From Diatrype stigma (Eukaryota; Ascomycota; Sordariomycetes; Xylariales; Diatrypaceae), in NCBI GenBank assembly GCA_022225965.2, contig JAKJXP020000055.1, positions 186,001 to 250,000 of the forward strand: a stretch of DNA of 64,000 nt. The letters are read 5' to 3'. Within the stretch, counting starts at the first letter, position 1. Every line of letters starts with the position of its first letter. Shown here piece after piece: positions 22,422 through 34,281 of the stretch. The notes under the pieces are model-generated. The model searched no databases. It was given only the letters and a program-made list of their open reading frames with translations, and was not told the origin of the DNA. The translations under genes were made by a program, and so were the position numbers.

Positions 22422-25400
22422 CTAATCGACCCCATGCTGCGGAAGCATTCCATGCCAAGGGGTATTAGCGAGCAAGTCCTCGGGATTTCTCGGTCTACGC
22501 CGTCGCTGAACTGGTTGCTGCGACTGTATTCTGTTCGGGTGAATGATTCTCCGAACCGACTGATGTTGGAACTGGGTTTGCGGCTGGTTGGGAGCGTGGG
22601 CGTGGGCGTGGGCGTGGGCGTGTACGTGGGCGTGAGTGTGGGGTTGAGGCGCGAGTGAAGGCGGCATCTGCGGTATTTGATGCAAGGGCAACATTGGTTC
22701 GCTATACATAGCGGCCGGGAAGCCGAATCCGGGGTGCGCCTGAGTTTGCATCATGTACGGAGGAAGCGGTCCTAATAATTGGCCTTCTATGTTGTCGTAC
22801 ACATGAGGCATGTAGAACTGAGAAGGATCGTGATGCGGCATGCCTCCCGGACTAGTGCTATGCAGTCCCAACCGCTGGTCTCCGAAGTCAACCCGAGGTT
22901 GGTTGGGATACGCCAATGGGTCGCCTGAAGGGAACATCATGGCATCAAACTGGTGGATCGGGTTGATCGCCCCAACTACCTGAGGCGGCAATAAATGCGT
23001 CGTGTCCTGGAACCCCGGGGCTGCGGCAGCATCTGACGATGGGGTAGATAAGTCCATAGGTGTGAAGTGAAACCCAGAAGAGAACGGATCATTGTATTCT
23101 GGAGGCAGCAAGGAATTGTTATCAAAGGAAAGGTTCGGCTGGGTTGATGTTGATGTGACGGAGGATTTCCCGGCTTTAGTTGACCCCGTCTCTTGACCTG
23201 AAGTCCGCGATGAGTCCGCCGAATAATGTGAAGACGTTGCTGACAGGAAACTGGTGGCTCTTGAACCGGACGCCGGCCGCTTCTTCGAAGATACAGACCT
23301 TGGCTTGACTTTCTTGAGGTTGTCGGGCAGTTGTTCAAAAATTGTCTTCGCAAATTAGTTGGTTCGTTACGAAAGGTGGGGTGACAGAGGTGACAACTTA
23401 CGCCTAGGGCTTCGGAAATCTTATCCGCAGCTAAACATGTCCTCGCAAGTCCGCGAATCATCTCTTTACCAGCAATGGCATCTGCTAGTATTTCTTTGGA
23501 TCCGTCCTTGTCCTGATTCTCCAGAACGAAGAAGACCAAGGTGAGTATAGCGAAGAACTCGGTGAAGAAGGTAAACCAGTAAGGCCCAACTAGTGAGACC
23601 TGCTTCCGCATCTCCAAGCCGAGGTGAACAATGTTACGGGCAACAGTGATGCCAGCCGCACCGCAAGCATAGCCACGTTCATCGACACTCTTGCCCGCCG
23701 AAACCCTGGGTGAAACGTAATGTAGAAATGGCCTATAAAGAACCATCTGCACATGGGCAAAAGCGAATCGTAAAAGGTTGCGTACCCTAAATAGCCAATT
23801 AGCAGTCAGCCTTGTCTCTGGATAGCAAAAGAATCTAGAGGCTGCATCGAGGAGACCGTGGTCTCCAAATGGCGGAATAAACTCGAGGCTTGCGTTTGTT
23901 TGTTTCTCTACTTACCGAACAACTTCATCGGGACCTTCAGAGTTCGGTCGCCAAGCCATTGGTAACTCTTCGTTCCACTGCTGTAGCTCCTCCTCCAACT
24001 CTTTCACCTTTGCGTAACTGATCGAGTATGACGCATTCGCTTGGTCTGCACTTGAGCTCGAGCCCTCGGCCGCGTTTTGTTCTATACGTTTTAGAGGGTA
24101 AATATTCCTCACCGTCTTGCCAAGTATATTCATGAGCTTGGTATGCGCATTGAAGGCTTCGAAAAAGGAAGGGGTTCCCGGTTGTGGACTAAGAACCCCA
24201 GTCGCCGTAATGAATTGATCGTCCACCGGAGTCGGTAATGGTTGATCAACATCCTCGTCATTCAGGAGCAACGGAAACCCCAGCAATGCCGAGACATATG
24301 TATCGATCTGCCGGCATACATAGAACACTCTGCGTCTCGACTCGGACTCGATGGCGTTTATTTGAGTTTGGGGGAAGTGACGGTGCAGTCCCATCCTCAA
24401 AGCGGACCGCAGAGCAATGCCAACAAAACCATAACATGTGCTAAGGTTCGATATTGACTGAATGAACAGAATCATGAACAACAGCGCTTGGAGAGATGTG
24501 AGATCTCGGCATTCTGTGATGTCTTGCAACAAGGCCCTTGCCGAGTTATAATATTTAAGCCTAAGAACGAGGGACCTAGTCAGTGCTGGATAACATGATA
24601 CGGGTCGTCTACTCTTTTGTAACATGATTCTTACCCTTGATCAATGGCGACTTTATACGGTAGAGGTCCTGCACCTTTTTTATCTGGTACATTATACATG
24701 CAGCCCAGCGCCATGACCGAGTAGGCCAGTGCCAGATTCCGGTTGTCCTCTATTTCAAAAGAGTCTGGCGATTTTGCATAAAGACCATGCAGCATCTCGT
24801 AGAACGACGGCTGGTGGACAATTCGCAGCACACAGGTTGCATTGCTCAGAGACTCGGAGCACAAGGCTAGGGCTGTTGACTTAGGAGGTAGGTTATACGT
24901 TTGTGGTAGGCTGGCGGCAGACCATGGGGAGCTTGCAGAGGATTTAGGGGAGTCGAGTGCTACGACTCCGTCGGGTCGTGGCGACTTAGACATGGAGGGT
25001 AGTTGATTGTCTCGGCCAAGGAATGCACGGAAGTGATCCTTCATTCGCTTGAAGAAGACGGAGCTCGATGAAGTTCCGTGAAAATCGTAATCGCCTTTAT
25101 CGTTCAGTTCGAGTTGGCCAACTGAGTCAATCATAGAGCGCAAATGAGAATCCTTGCTAGACGAGCTCGAGTTAGATTGCTGGTTTTTTAACGACGAGGT
25201 AGCTTGAAGCCGAGCTTTTTCTCGCATACGAAATTCCTGCTGGACCGATGGATCGAGGTTCGGGTCGTTCAAATCAACATCCGGCATGAACTTGCGTAAC
25301 AGCGTCTCTGCTCTCGAGAGCTTATTCTCCAGAGCCTCGATGTACTGAGGCGCCGGATTTCTGCGCCGGTTAGAAGGCTTATCGTAAGTGCATTCTGATA

Positions 25401-26023
25401 CCAGTCAGCAACCATGATACAGAAGCCCGCAAGGAAGGGTCGATATTACCATAGCTGTAAACTTGGCAATGGGTACACGGCTGCCGCCCATCACATTTTA
25501 TTTTCTTCCGTCGGCATCTATAAGTGTTAGTGATAGAGTGGGGGCTTTGAGGGTCACCGACTTACTCATCACACGCCTATTGAGAGCCTACGTCCGGCCC
25601 GCGTGCGCAACGTTCCCAGTAGGACCAGCCCACGGGAAACAGGCGCAAGCGGGATCAGACGTACTCAAGTTAGCCCGGGTTGCCTTTGTATTGAATGTGT
25701 AGATACGCAGCCAATGCGTACGACACTGTTCTAGACTACAATTGAGAACTTACCCGAGTTACTCTCCGGCGCTTCTGGAGGGGTACGATGGGCGTATCGC
25801 CAGCCGACTCAGCGGTGCTACCTTGAGCTTGGCCTGAGGCCAACGAGGGCGCACCTTCACTAACGGACTCGGCATCGTGAGCTTGCGAGCTGGAATCGTC
25901 GTCATCGGATAGCTCGACTTGAGGCGAGCCTGTGCTCTCGTTCTTCACTGACGCCGTGCGGCTCCCAGGAGGTCGTGATAAGCGTGACGGAGGTGGCATG
26001 TCCGTTCGTGTGGGAGAAACCAT
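22422..26023 (-). CDS. Zn2Cys6 transcription factor, Asg1-like, with an 11-nt microexon in the zinc cluster
   Basis: Seven exons, 26023-25754, 25576-25566, 25517-25450, 25394-24635, 24560-23916, 23786-23402 and 23345-22422, give 1020 aa. The binuclear cluster has spacing C-X2-C-X6-C-X5-C-X2-C-X6-C, within ACDECRRKKIKCDG and PCTHCQVYSYECTYDKPS (about residues 91-123), followed by a coiled-coil-like linker (IEALENKLSRAETLLRK). The fungal middle homology region spans about 300-720, with ESESRRRVFYVCRQIDTYVSALLGFPLLL typical of the family. The cluster sequence most resembles yeast Asg1, from memory. The C-terminal 300 residues are disordered, with a His-Ala repeat. It should be a nuclear DNA-binding regulator; targets are unknown. 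Exon 2 is only 11 nt (GCGTGTGATGA) and encodes ACDE, including the first zinc-ligand Cys. Confidence 0.9.
22590..22645 (-). repeat. Coding minisatellite for His-Ala/His-Val repeats
   Basis: GGGCGT units on the plus strand (CACGCC on the coding strand) give alternating His-Ala residues near the C-terminus of the Zn2Cys6 protein, flanked by Pro/Gln-rich sequence. Confidence 0.85.
25566..25576 (-). other. 11-nt microexon encoding the first zinc-ligand cysteine
   Basis: GCGTGTGATGA is flanked by AATAG upstream and GTAAGT downstream on the minus strand. It joins CGG (Arg) of exon 1 to A-TGC of exon 3, giving R-A-C-D-E-C. Without it the cluster lacks its first Cys and the frame shifts. Confidence 0.9.
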
Positions 26024-29000
26024 GACGCCCTCCTGTGAAAAGTGAAAAACAGGCCGCAGCGGTCCTCTTTCGGGTTCTTCACTTATTCAGCAGGTAAAAG
26101 ATGAGTGTCCGTCGCATTTTGAGATGGCTCCCAGCTACTTGCGCGCTACCTGGCCGGTGAGACGGAGGTCAAAAGATGGAGCGGGCGGAGCGGACACGCG
26201 CCGCGGGAGGATGGACCAGCAAAGACAAAAATGAAACGAAACGAAGCACCAATGAGGGTAGGATCCAGTCCGGTTGGGGTTGTCTCTCAAACGAGCGTGG
26301 CAATCGACCTTGCAAATGGGTTGACAGAGAGCGTGCGACGAAGGGCAAATAAGCAGCAAGAATGACAGGAATAGAAGAGAAGTTGACTAGGTGGATGAGC
26401 CAAGAAAGACGGGGGAGGGGATGCCAGTCAATCGGGGCAGGATCGAAACCAAACCGCCACAGTTTGTGAGCAGACAGGCAGATAGAGATCCCGCAAGGGC
26501 AAGGCAGCTGGAGGTATGTAAGTGTAGGTGTAGGTTAACAGTTCAACAGTGCAGCACTGTCACTGTATAGTAGCACCCAACTCTCGAGGGCCAAGAATAA
26601 ATTAGAGGTAGACTAGAGATACGCGGGACTAGTAGTAGGGGTTGGCTAGGTACTATTACGTATGTAGGAATTATGTTTCCGGAGCTGCGTTTCTAACGTT
26701 AAGTAGATGCATAAGGCTAGCACGAATGTACGGCTGTGGTGTGTAGTCTCGTGGTAGGCCCAGGTATCGGGGTGTTCTCAGGGTGTTCAGGGTATTCAGG
26801 CAGTTAGGGAGGCGGGTAGTGGTGGTGCAGAGGAGTTGATGATAAGTAAGTACCTACTATGAAGGTGCAGGTGTATAGCGACGGCACCGGGGTATAGATC
26901 CTGTCGGCTATTCTTGCAAGGCTAAGGAAATGGAAGCGTGTTTGTGTGAGCGAGTGAATGACTAGACCACGAGGGCTGACCTGACGGGCGGAGTCGAGTC
27001 CGCAGAAGTCAGTTTTGCAGCCGGACGGGGCCTGTTCGGATAGGGATGGAGTGGAAGGGACCAGTTTAGCGAGGCTCTAAAGACGCGAGGACAGTCCGTT
27101 CAGTAGTCTCGAGTCGGGTCGGCCTGGAGAAGATGGCCAAACCATATGCAATAGCCAACAACTCAGGAGAGACGACAGGTTAGGGGCGGCAGTGGAGGAA
27201 GAAGAGAGAACAGGAGGCTTGCGCAGAGGATAGGTCGATCTGCGACCGCTAACTACTTGTCGTCTCAATTGGGGACGGACTTGATAAGGCTTCGTTCGGT
27301 TCAGAGAAGAAATCCCGTCAAGACTCAAGGGGCAAGAGTCAAGAAACAAGACTCGACTGTGCTGCGCTGCGCTGCGCTGATGGGGAGGGTGGAGGGCAGG
27401 GAGTGCAGGAACAGGACTGACTGCTTTGCGGTGATTAGCACGGCAGGCAGAAAGAATCGGATCAGTGCAGGACAGGGCCTCTTCAGTGTCTGTCGCTGTT
27501 GGGCCTGTTGCCTTTTGCCCTCTGCTCTTTGCCCTTAGCCCTTTAGCCCTTAGCCCTTGCCTTTCGGGAGCCACCTTGCACTGCACCAGGGCATGTCTGA
27601 GTAAGTACCTACCAGGTAGCAATTTCGCGCTAGGAACACCACAGGAACAGTGGAGACAACCGACAACCTTAAAGGCTCTGGGGTGGGGCACTGGGGACTC
27701 GGTATAGCGTCGTAGCGTCGTAGCTTCGTAGCGTCGCAGCATCGCAGCATCGCAGCGTAGCAGCGTATGTAGCCCGGGTGATGTGGTGATGGGACACCCT
27801 AACTAGCAGAACGACCAACAAAGGTTGTCTTGGCCTGGCCCGGCGGCTTGTTATTGCATACCGGCTTGATACATACCTAGGTAGTATGTGCTAACTATGG
27901 AATAGTGTATGGAGTGAAGATATATCCTAGTTGCCTTGACAAGGTAGTTACGTCTATAACCTGTTGTATGAAGTATGTATGTAGCCTGAACACTGGTGCT
28001 GAGTTTCTTCGTCCTGTAAGTTCTCACGCCTCTGAACCGCCAAGGAGTTCGCTGGTTGGATAGAACTTCTTCTTCATTTGATACGTATACATATGCAAGT
28101 ATCTTATAGACATGGTTCGATGGAACGTTATCACTTACCTACATAGTAGTATGTGTACGGGTCTGAAAACCTTGATACCTATAAAGATAGCCAACATGAT
28201 GATTGCGTACCCCTATATGGGTATCTATGAGTGTGTATAGCTAGCCCTACTATTTCTATAACCACTTCTATACTTCTAGTAGTATAGACACATAGTTATG
28301 CAAGACAAACAAATAGTCTAACTACCTCCGGGCTATACATACGAAAGTTTCTAGATACATATAATGATCGTGCTATACTATGGTATACTTATACTCAGGC
28401 TGTACTTCGTACGCAGTCGAGGTCTGATTCATGCACTCAACGGCGTCTAACTAGTAACTCTACTCGTATAATCTGGATAACAATGTTAGGCAGCTTATCA
28501 AAATTTGGGCCTGTCTTTCCGTCTCCTTAGGGTGCTATATATGTGATAACCTTTTTTTCTTCGAAGCTTTGAAGCCTGGGTTGTGCCACTGCTGCCCCCT
28601 ACTCTACTCCGAGTAGGTAGTCAGCCATTCTCGAAGCCTTCCTAAGTAGGTAAGTCATAGTATGCAGGATGTTACTCGGTCCGTTCAGGCTTTATCATAC
28701 CATATCTTTATCCACAACATCGTGGGAATTCCAGGTTGTATGTCAGCCCGAGTTCTTCCGTTGCCATACTTATTAAGGTGTTATGTGCTTATTTTTCATT
28801 TTCCGAGTCCTTTCGTATCCATCTAGCCTCTACATCTAGCATCTACCATCAACTACTCTGTTTCGGGGTTCTCTCGGTAAGCAAGCTGCGTGTTTTCCTT
28901 CGGCCCCATCCGCCTGTAATGCCTGGAGTTGATCTTGTTGAAAGGGCTCTTACATAGGTAGTGGGCAGATCGGCAACGCCTTACCTCCTCGAAACATGTA

Positions 29001-32000
29001 TCCTATAGGGATAAGGACCGCCGCGAGTAATATGATACCACATACTATTTTGCCTACCTAGCTCGTCGGTTTTGTTGTTTTCATAGCCACAAGAAAAATA
29101 TCACTAGAAACACATTGGATTGCGAAGCAAAGCGTACTCGAACGTGACGGTCGTCTTATTACTAACATGCAATGAGTGCAAGCCGGCTTCCGGCTTCCGG
29201 CTTCCTACCTAGTCGCGATGGGGTTTTCTTGGCATGTGCCAGACCCAAAAGACCGAGTCGACGCCGGTAAGCAGGTATCCATCTCGGCTCAGGTTGTGCG
29301 CCGCATGAGTCCATATCTCTCTGACGATAGTCCCGGCTTTGCATTGGCAGGTGCATTGACAGGTGCAGATATCTCACTGCGTCCGATTTGACCGATCTGA
29401 GAAGACGTTAGGTAACTAATGATGACTATCCCACTACATAGATGGCTCTAGTGCCAGAGATGCCCTACCGACAATGCAGAGTTGCATTCCGGCTATAGAT
29501 GAGGTTTAGTTTAACAAGGCGTCGTCATTCGATTCGTACTCTTCCACAACAGATCGTGAAGTCAGCCTCATCACCGCCCCTGGAGGCCTCTCCCTCATTC
29601 ATCCTCTCCCGCGCAGTTCCTTAATAATATGCATTTCATCATGGGAAACCACCCTTCTGGCAGGGTTTCTCGGAAAGTCGGCACATTAGGCAAACTAATC
29701 AAGACAAGCCTTCTTTTAGTCCTTCTTGGCGGCTTATCCACCAGGAGATCACTCAGGTCGAAAGAGCCACTTTATTGGATACCTGCCTAGGCACTCAGCA
29801 CTCTCTGCTTCGAATGCAGGACCACATGGAATTCCATCATCAGCTTCCAGGTTGGCAGCCAGCAAGTTGGCCCGCATGAGCGAGCGTTTGGGGGCCCCGG
29901 GCTGGGGCATCAATCAGGGCATCAATCAGGGCATCAATCAGGGCATCAATCAGGGCATTCAGTCAAGACTGTTCGCGCCGTTACACACCAGCCACATTGC
30001 CCACAATGGCATTCCTACTACGTAGTGCTGTAAGTGTAGCGTACAATAGTGGGGTGTTACATCAAGTGCTAGTCACGTAACAACTCTGCGGTATCCTGTG
30101 CTTCGATTTGCAACCTCATCTGTTATCAAACGTCATCTTATTGGACGGCTTCCTACATATTAGTAAGGGGGTTGAACGTTATGATGTTCTTTCATCCCAG
30201 CCTCTTGAAGCCTTTTCTATCCCAGTATTATCTAGTATTCTATCGGAGAATACTACGCTCTTCATTAGGTCTCGAAACTGAAGCGGCATTGTGCCGATAT
30301 TCGTCTTAGTGACCATTTTCAATATATGAGGGTTATGTTGTCATTCGAAAGCTCACCAGCAAATACTGTGTGCTATAGTGATGGCTATACTCGCAGAAAG
30401 AGTCCGGAGAAGAAGAAGAGAGAAACCCGCCCTAAAAAAAAAGAAGAAAAAAAGCCATGCGGTCTTCAGTGGCCCAAGCGTGACATATGTATGGTTTTTA
30501 TCGGACTTTGCCTGACCCGGAGCTTTCCATCTCGATAGTGTTGGTCTTGGTGGATAAGAATTGTATTAACCTCTGGCATTTCCCGATAGTGACATCAACC
30601 TCGCCTAACCCCAACTACCTAGGTACCTACTACGTAGTAGGTAGAGTGTCTTGACTACTTCGTACTTCGTAGTCTCTTTGATAATTTCTGCATACATACA
30701 TGTAGTAAGCGGTGTCCATAGTTCATAGTTCAAAGTATTCCATGAAACAGGATGTTTCCGAAAGAGCAGCCTTACAGAAAGATATAAGAAGCTCTCAATA
30801 CGCATTACTTAGAAGTTATACTATCAGATTAACACTTTAACTAGCTACACAAAGCATCATAAGCGGTCATAATTAATGTCTAAGTATGGCTTGAGTTGAT
30901 TACTTCGAGCTCGAAGCGCATCTTCTTCATTCGACAGCCAGTATTTTTTACAAAAGTCCAGCTTATCTAGGAATTAGTCGAAGAATCGATATGATTTGTC
31001 CACCCGTATACCGGCTATCCCCATAGAGCTCTCTATTACAAAGAGCCCATGAAAAATAAGCCAAAGGGGACTTGTACTTACATATACGCAGCTGCACTCA
31101 GGCACAAGGTACTATGGCGGCATAGAAAACTTGCAGGTTCCAGCAGATGGTCATTCGTTTCATTCGTTTGATATTATTCAACTGACTCAAATCTCGATTA
31201 TTGAATATATAAATATATAACGTGTAGTTTCATATAAAGAAAGGGGAAACAACAACCATTTCGCCTCTTAACCAGCCACATGAGACAAGGCCACTGATAT
31301 GACAAGCAAGATCTCATATAGGCAGCCTTGTCATGTTTTGAGATAAAAGTCTTATCGCATATAGTAATGTAATATTCTCAACCACGTACATCATAAGGCT
31401 GGGAGAGTTCTATGGTGCTTTTATTTCCTGTGTAACCTATTGCTCTCTTAGTGGATGGCCCTTATCTATCCAGTCTATCTTGCAGCAAAAGTGTTTACTT
31501 GAAACTTTACTCTGTATTATTAGATCGGACTTTGTAGTTAAACAAGCGGTGCTTTGCCATCACCTACCTGGTATTGCATTGATGGCTGGATATATGCCTA
31601 ACCTATATGTACCTACCTATGTCACATGTCTTAAGGCTGAGCTTCACCTTATACTGATCAATATAACTGCGGTATTCACCAGTCAGTGGCAATTACCTAA
31701 CAGGAGAAGGGTACCTAGGTATGTAGGAGGTATGTAGGTATGTAGGTACATACAAGTAGGTAGTTTTAGGGACCTGGACAGCTGGACTAATTGGAAGCTA
31801 CCTACCGACATGTAGGTACCCCGCGATCGCCTTTGATAAGCTGATAAAGCAACTCCAACCCCATGCCTGGGCAGCGCGGCTGACCTGAACAGCGAATGCC
31901 TATTATCATGTAGGTAGTACCGGTAGGGTCTCCTACGCAACACTTACCAGCTGCTGAGAGCACCAACGAACTTCCCCCATTCCAACGACACGAAGTCTGT

Positions 32001-32140
32001 TGTTACTTTCGGCTGCTTTGCAACTATTCGCCAAATTCACGTTCTACATAGGATGCACAACCTGTTCCATTGGGGTCCAGAACGAAGCTGATCCAGAGAG
32101 GACGGTGTTAACTACGTCTAGTACGTACAAAGACTACGCA
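26024..32140. other. 6.1-kb gene-poor, partly AT-rich region
   Basis: Between two divergent genes. The first 1.7 kb (to about 27800) is moderate in GC and may be a long leader and promoter of the Zn2Cys6 gene. It includes GCGTCGTA/GCATCGCA repeats at 27707-27765 and TTAGCCC units near 27535-27560. From about 27880 to 31800 it is AT-richer with many TA steps. It has four GGGCATCAATCA units (29906-29953) and no domain-bearing open frame. The scattered short open frames look like chance. Confidence 0.5.
29906..29959. repeat. 12-bp tandem repeat GGGCATCAATCA x4.5
   Basis: Four exact copies of GGGCATCAATCA at 29906-29953, plus a partial GGGCAT. The unit length is a multiple of three, but I see no supporting gene around it. 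Confidence 0.95.
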
Positions 32141-33858
32141 ATGGCTACCGGCAACCAAAACGACCTTTTAGCCTTCTTCACCACCATGGAGCATCAAGGT
32201 GGACATGTCGCCAGGGGTATGTAGAGGCCATGGAGAGGCCATGGATCTAGAAGCTGTTGTAAACCCTCTTGTAGCAGCTATACTAACGTAGTTTTGCTTG
32301 CTAGAATTCCCGAAGCTGGATCTAGAGCTATACATATCGAACTACAAAGGTGAGCTCAATCGTCCATTTGACATTACCCTCCGGAACATTTATCGCGGCC
32401 GCATCCTTCTACTGCCTTCTTAGCGACCAGAACCTAACATGCGCCTGGATGTCTACCAGGCCGAACCCGTTACTCAAGACTCATGCTTATCGGACGGGTC
32501 TCTGTGCCACTATGCGTCGATGCGCTCAAGGCTGCCGTGCACGAGGCCAAGAAAGGCAGAGATCTCCAGCGATACCGTGAGGCCTGGGAATGTATTCGCA
32601 TGGCAGCTCCCAATGAGCCTGAAGCTCGGTATGACGAAGTTTGGACGGCCAACACGGACAGACAAAATCGAATCGACACGCATCGGCTAGAGACCGAGCT
32701 TAAAGGGTACAAGAACAATTTGGTGAAGGAGAGCATTCGGGTACGGGCACATACAAAAGGCCGTAGGGAAGCGCCGTAGCTAACACACGAATCAGATTGG
32801 CCACCGCGACCTGGGCGAGCACCTTGAGTCTATTGGAGATCTCAGTGGCGCTTTCGACACCTACACCAAGATGCGACCCGACGCCAGCACCCAGTATCAC
32901 ATATTAGACGTGGGAAAGCATGTCATCGGAATCCTTATCCAGAGAAGAGACTGGCCTAGTGTATTGGCGAACGTCAGCAAGGTGATGGCCGGGAATGCTA
33001 GTGACGATGAACAGAAGAACTTGCAACCCTACCAGAAGATGGTTTCTGGTCTAGCACATCTCGGATGCGAGAAATACTACGATGCCTCCAGATGCTTCCT
33101 GGAAGTTGGAGACCCAACCATTTGCCAGCAATACAACGACATTGCAAGCCCCAACGATGTCGCCACTTACGGAGGACTAACAGCGCTTGCTTCCATGGAT
33201 CGAGAGGAGCTACAGGCCCGTGTTCTTGATAATTCGGGCTTTAGAAATTACCTGGAACTAGAACCACATATCCGGAAAGCCATTTCCATGTTCGTAAACG
33301 GACGGTATTCGGCGTGTTTGAACATCCTCGAGTCGTACCGGACTGATTATCTACTCGACTATTACCTCCGGCACCACGTGCCAGTCCTCTTCTCTAGAAT
33401 TCGCAACAAGTGCATCGTCCAATACTTCCTTCCATTTTCCTGCGTCACACTGGAAAACATGAACGCAGCCTTTGCTAAGCCTGGAGAGTCTCTCGAGCAG
33501 GAGTTGATTGGGATGATCAAGAGCGGCGTTCTCAAGGCGCGCATCAATACCATCGATAAGGTAAAGACGACCAACATGTCATTCGTAGCCAACAGTGAAA
33601 TGAGTATCCAACTAACATGAGTGTCATTAGCTTCTCGTTGCGGTCTCCAACGACCCTCGTATCGCAATGCAGACTAAGGCTCTAGAGACCGCGAAAAGGT
33701 ACGAAAAGGAGGCATTGGAGCGGATCCGGCGAATGAGTCTCGCAGCTGCCGACCTAGAGGTCAAAGGCGTACCGAAGAAGACGCCCATTGTCCTCAGCGA
33801 AAGCTGGATGGATGATAGTCGGAGACAGATAAGCACTGGTGATATGCCGATGGGTTAG
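32141..33858 (+). CDS. csn1: COP9 signalosome subunit 1 (CSN1), PCI-domain protein
   Basis: Five exons, 32141-32216, 32305-32349, 32460-32740, 32796-33560 and 33631-33858, give 464 aa. The N-terminus reads LLAFFTTMEHQGG, then PKLDLELYISNYKG, RLMLIGRV and LCVDALKAAVHEAK, the CSN1/Rpn7 helical repeats. IGHRDLGEHLESIGDLSGAFDTYTKMRP follows. The PCI domain covers about residues 260-420 (HIRKAISMFVNGRYS, INTIDKLLVAV). CSN1 is a scaffold subunit of the complex that removes Nedd8 from cullins and, in fungi, influences development and light response. Ser-Trp-Met and Met-Pro-Met stretches end the protein. The start at 32141 matches the usual short N-terminus; an in-frame upstream start at 32000 would add an unsupported hydrophobic extension. 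Exon 3 must begin at 32460, because an AG at 32422 would run into a stop. Confidence 0.94.
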
Positions 33859-34281
33859 AATGGAGGGGCTGAGCTGAACCTGCCCCAATCTGCATGGGCA
33901 GGGTAGGTATGGATGGTATTTGACAAATTCTACATCGCATGGAAGGGGTTATGGAGTTAGGCATGTGACGTATTATTAGATTCCCTTGAGGAGAAAGGGG
34001 TTTACGAAATGCTGGGCGACAGACAAATCGTCGTTATGGAAATGAGACACGAATCAAGTACCTATGAAGTAGACTAGACACTGAAAGTTGCCTACTAATA
34101 GATCCCCACTACGGGTTCCAATCCTGGTGCCATTGTTCATTGTATAATTATTATTTACTTCGGGATTCCCAATGGATATTGGTTCTCGCCTTTTCCCGCT
34201 CTGGATGAAAATACTATCCCGTAGCTTCTAAACACCCGTATCTCTACGCCGCCCATCACGCTTTGACCTCCTTTCTTTCCT
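33859..34281. other. Convergent intergenic region, CSN1 and Prp18
   Basis: It holds the 3' flanks of two convergent genes, AT-rich, with no open frame of interest. Confidence 0.6.

Noticed and set aside
27535..27562. Telomere-like repeat
   Set aside because: Units are TTAGCCC, not TTAGGG or its complement, and there are only about three.
27077..27742. 221-codon minus-strand frame upstream of the Zn2Cys6 gene
   Set aside because: It crosses simple repeats (GCGTCGTA, TTAGCCC) and reads as low-complexity Arg/Ser/Leu sequence with no family.
32000..32140. Upstream in-frame start for CSN1
   Set aside because: It would add 47 residues absent from the family's usual short N-terminus; MATGNQND at 32141 fits better.
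34111..34135. B-box-like GGTTCCAATCC as a second tRNA
   Set aside because: No matching acceptor, D or anticodon stems lie upstream.
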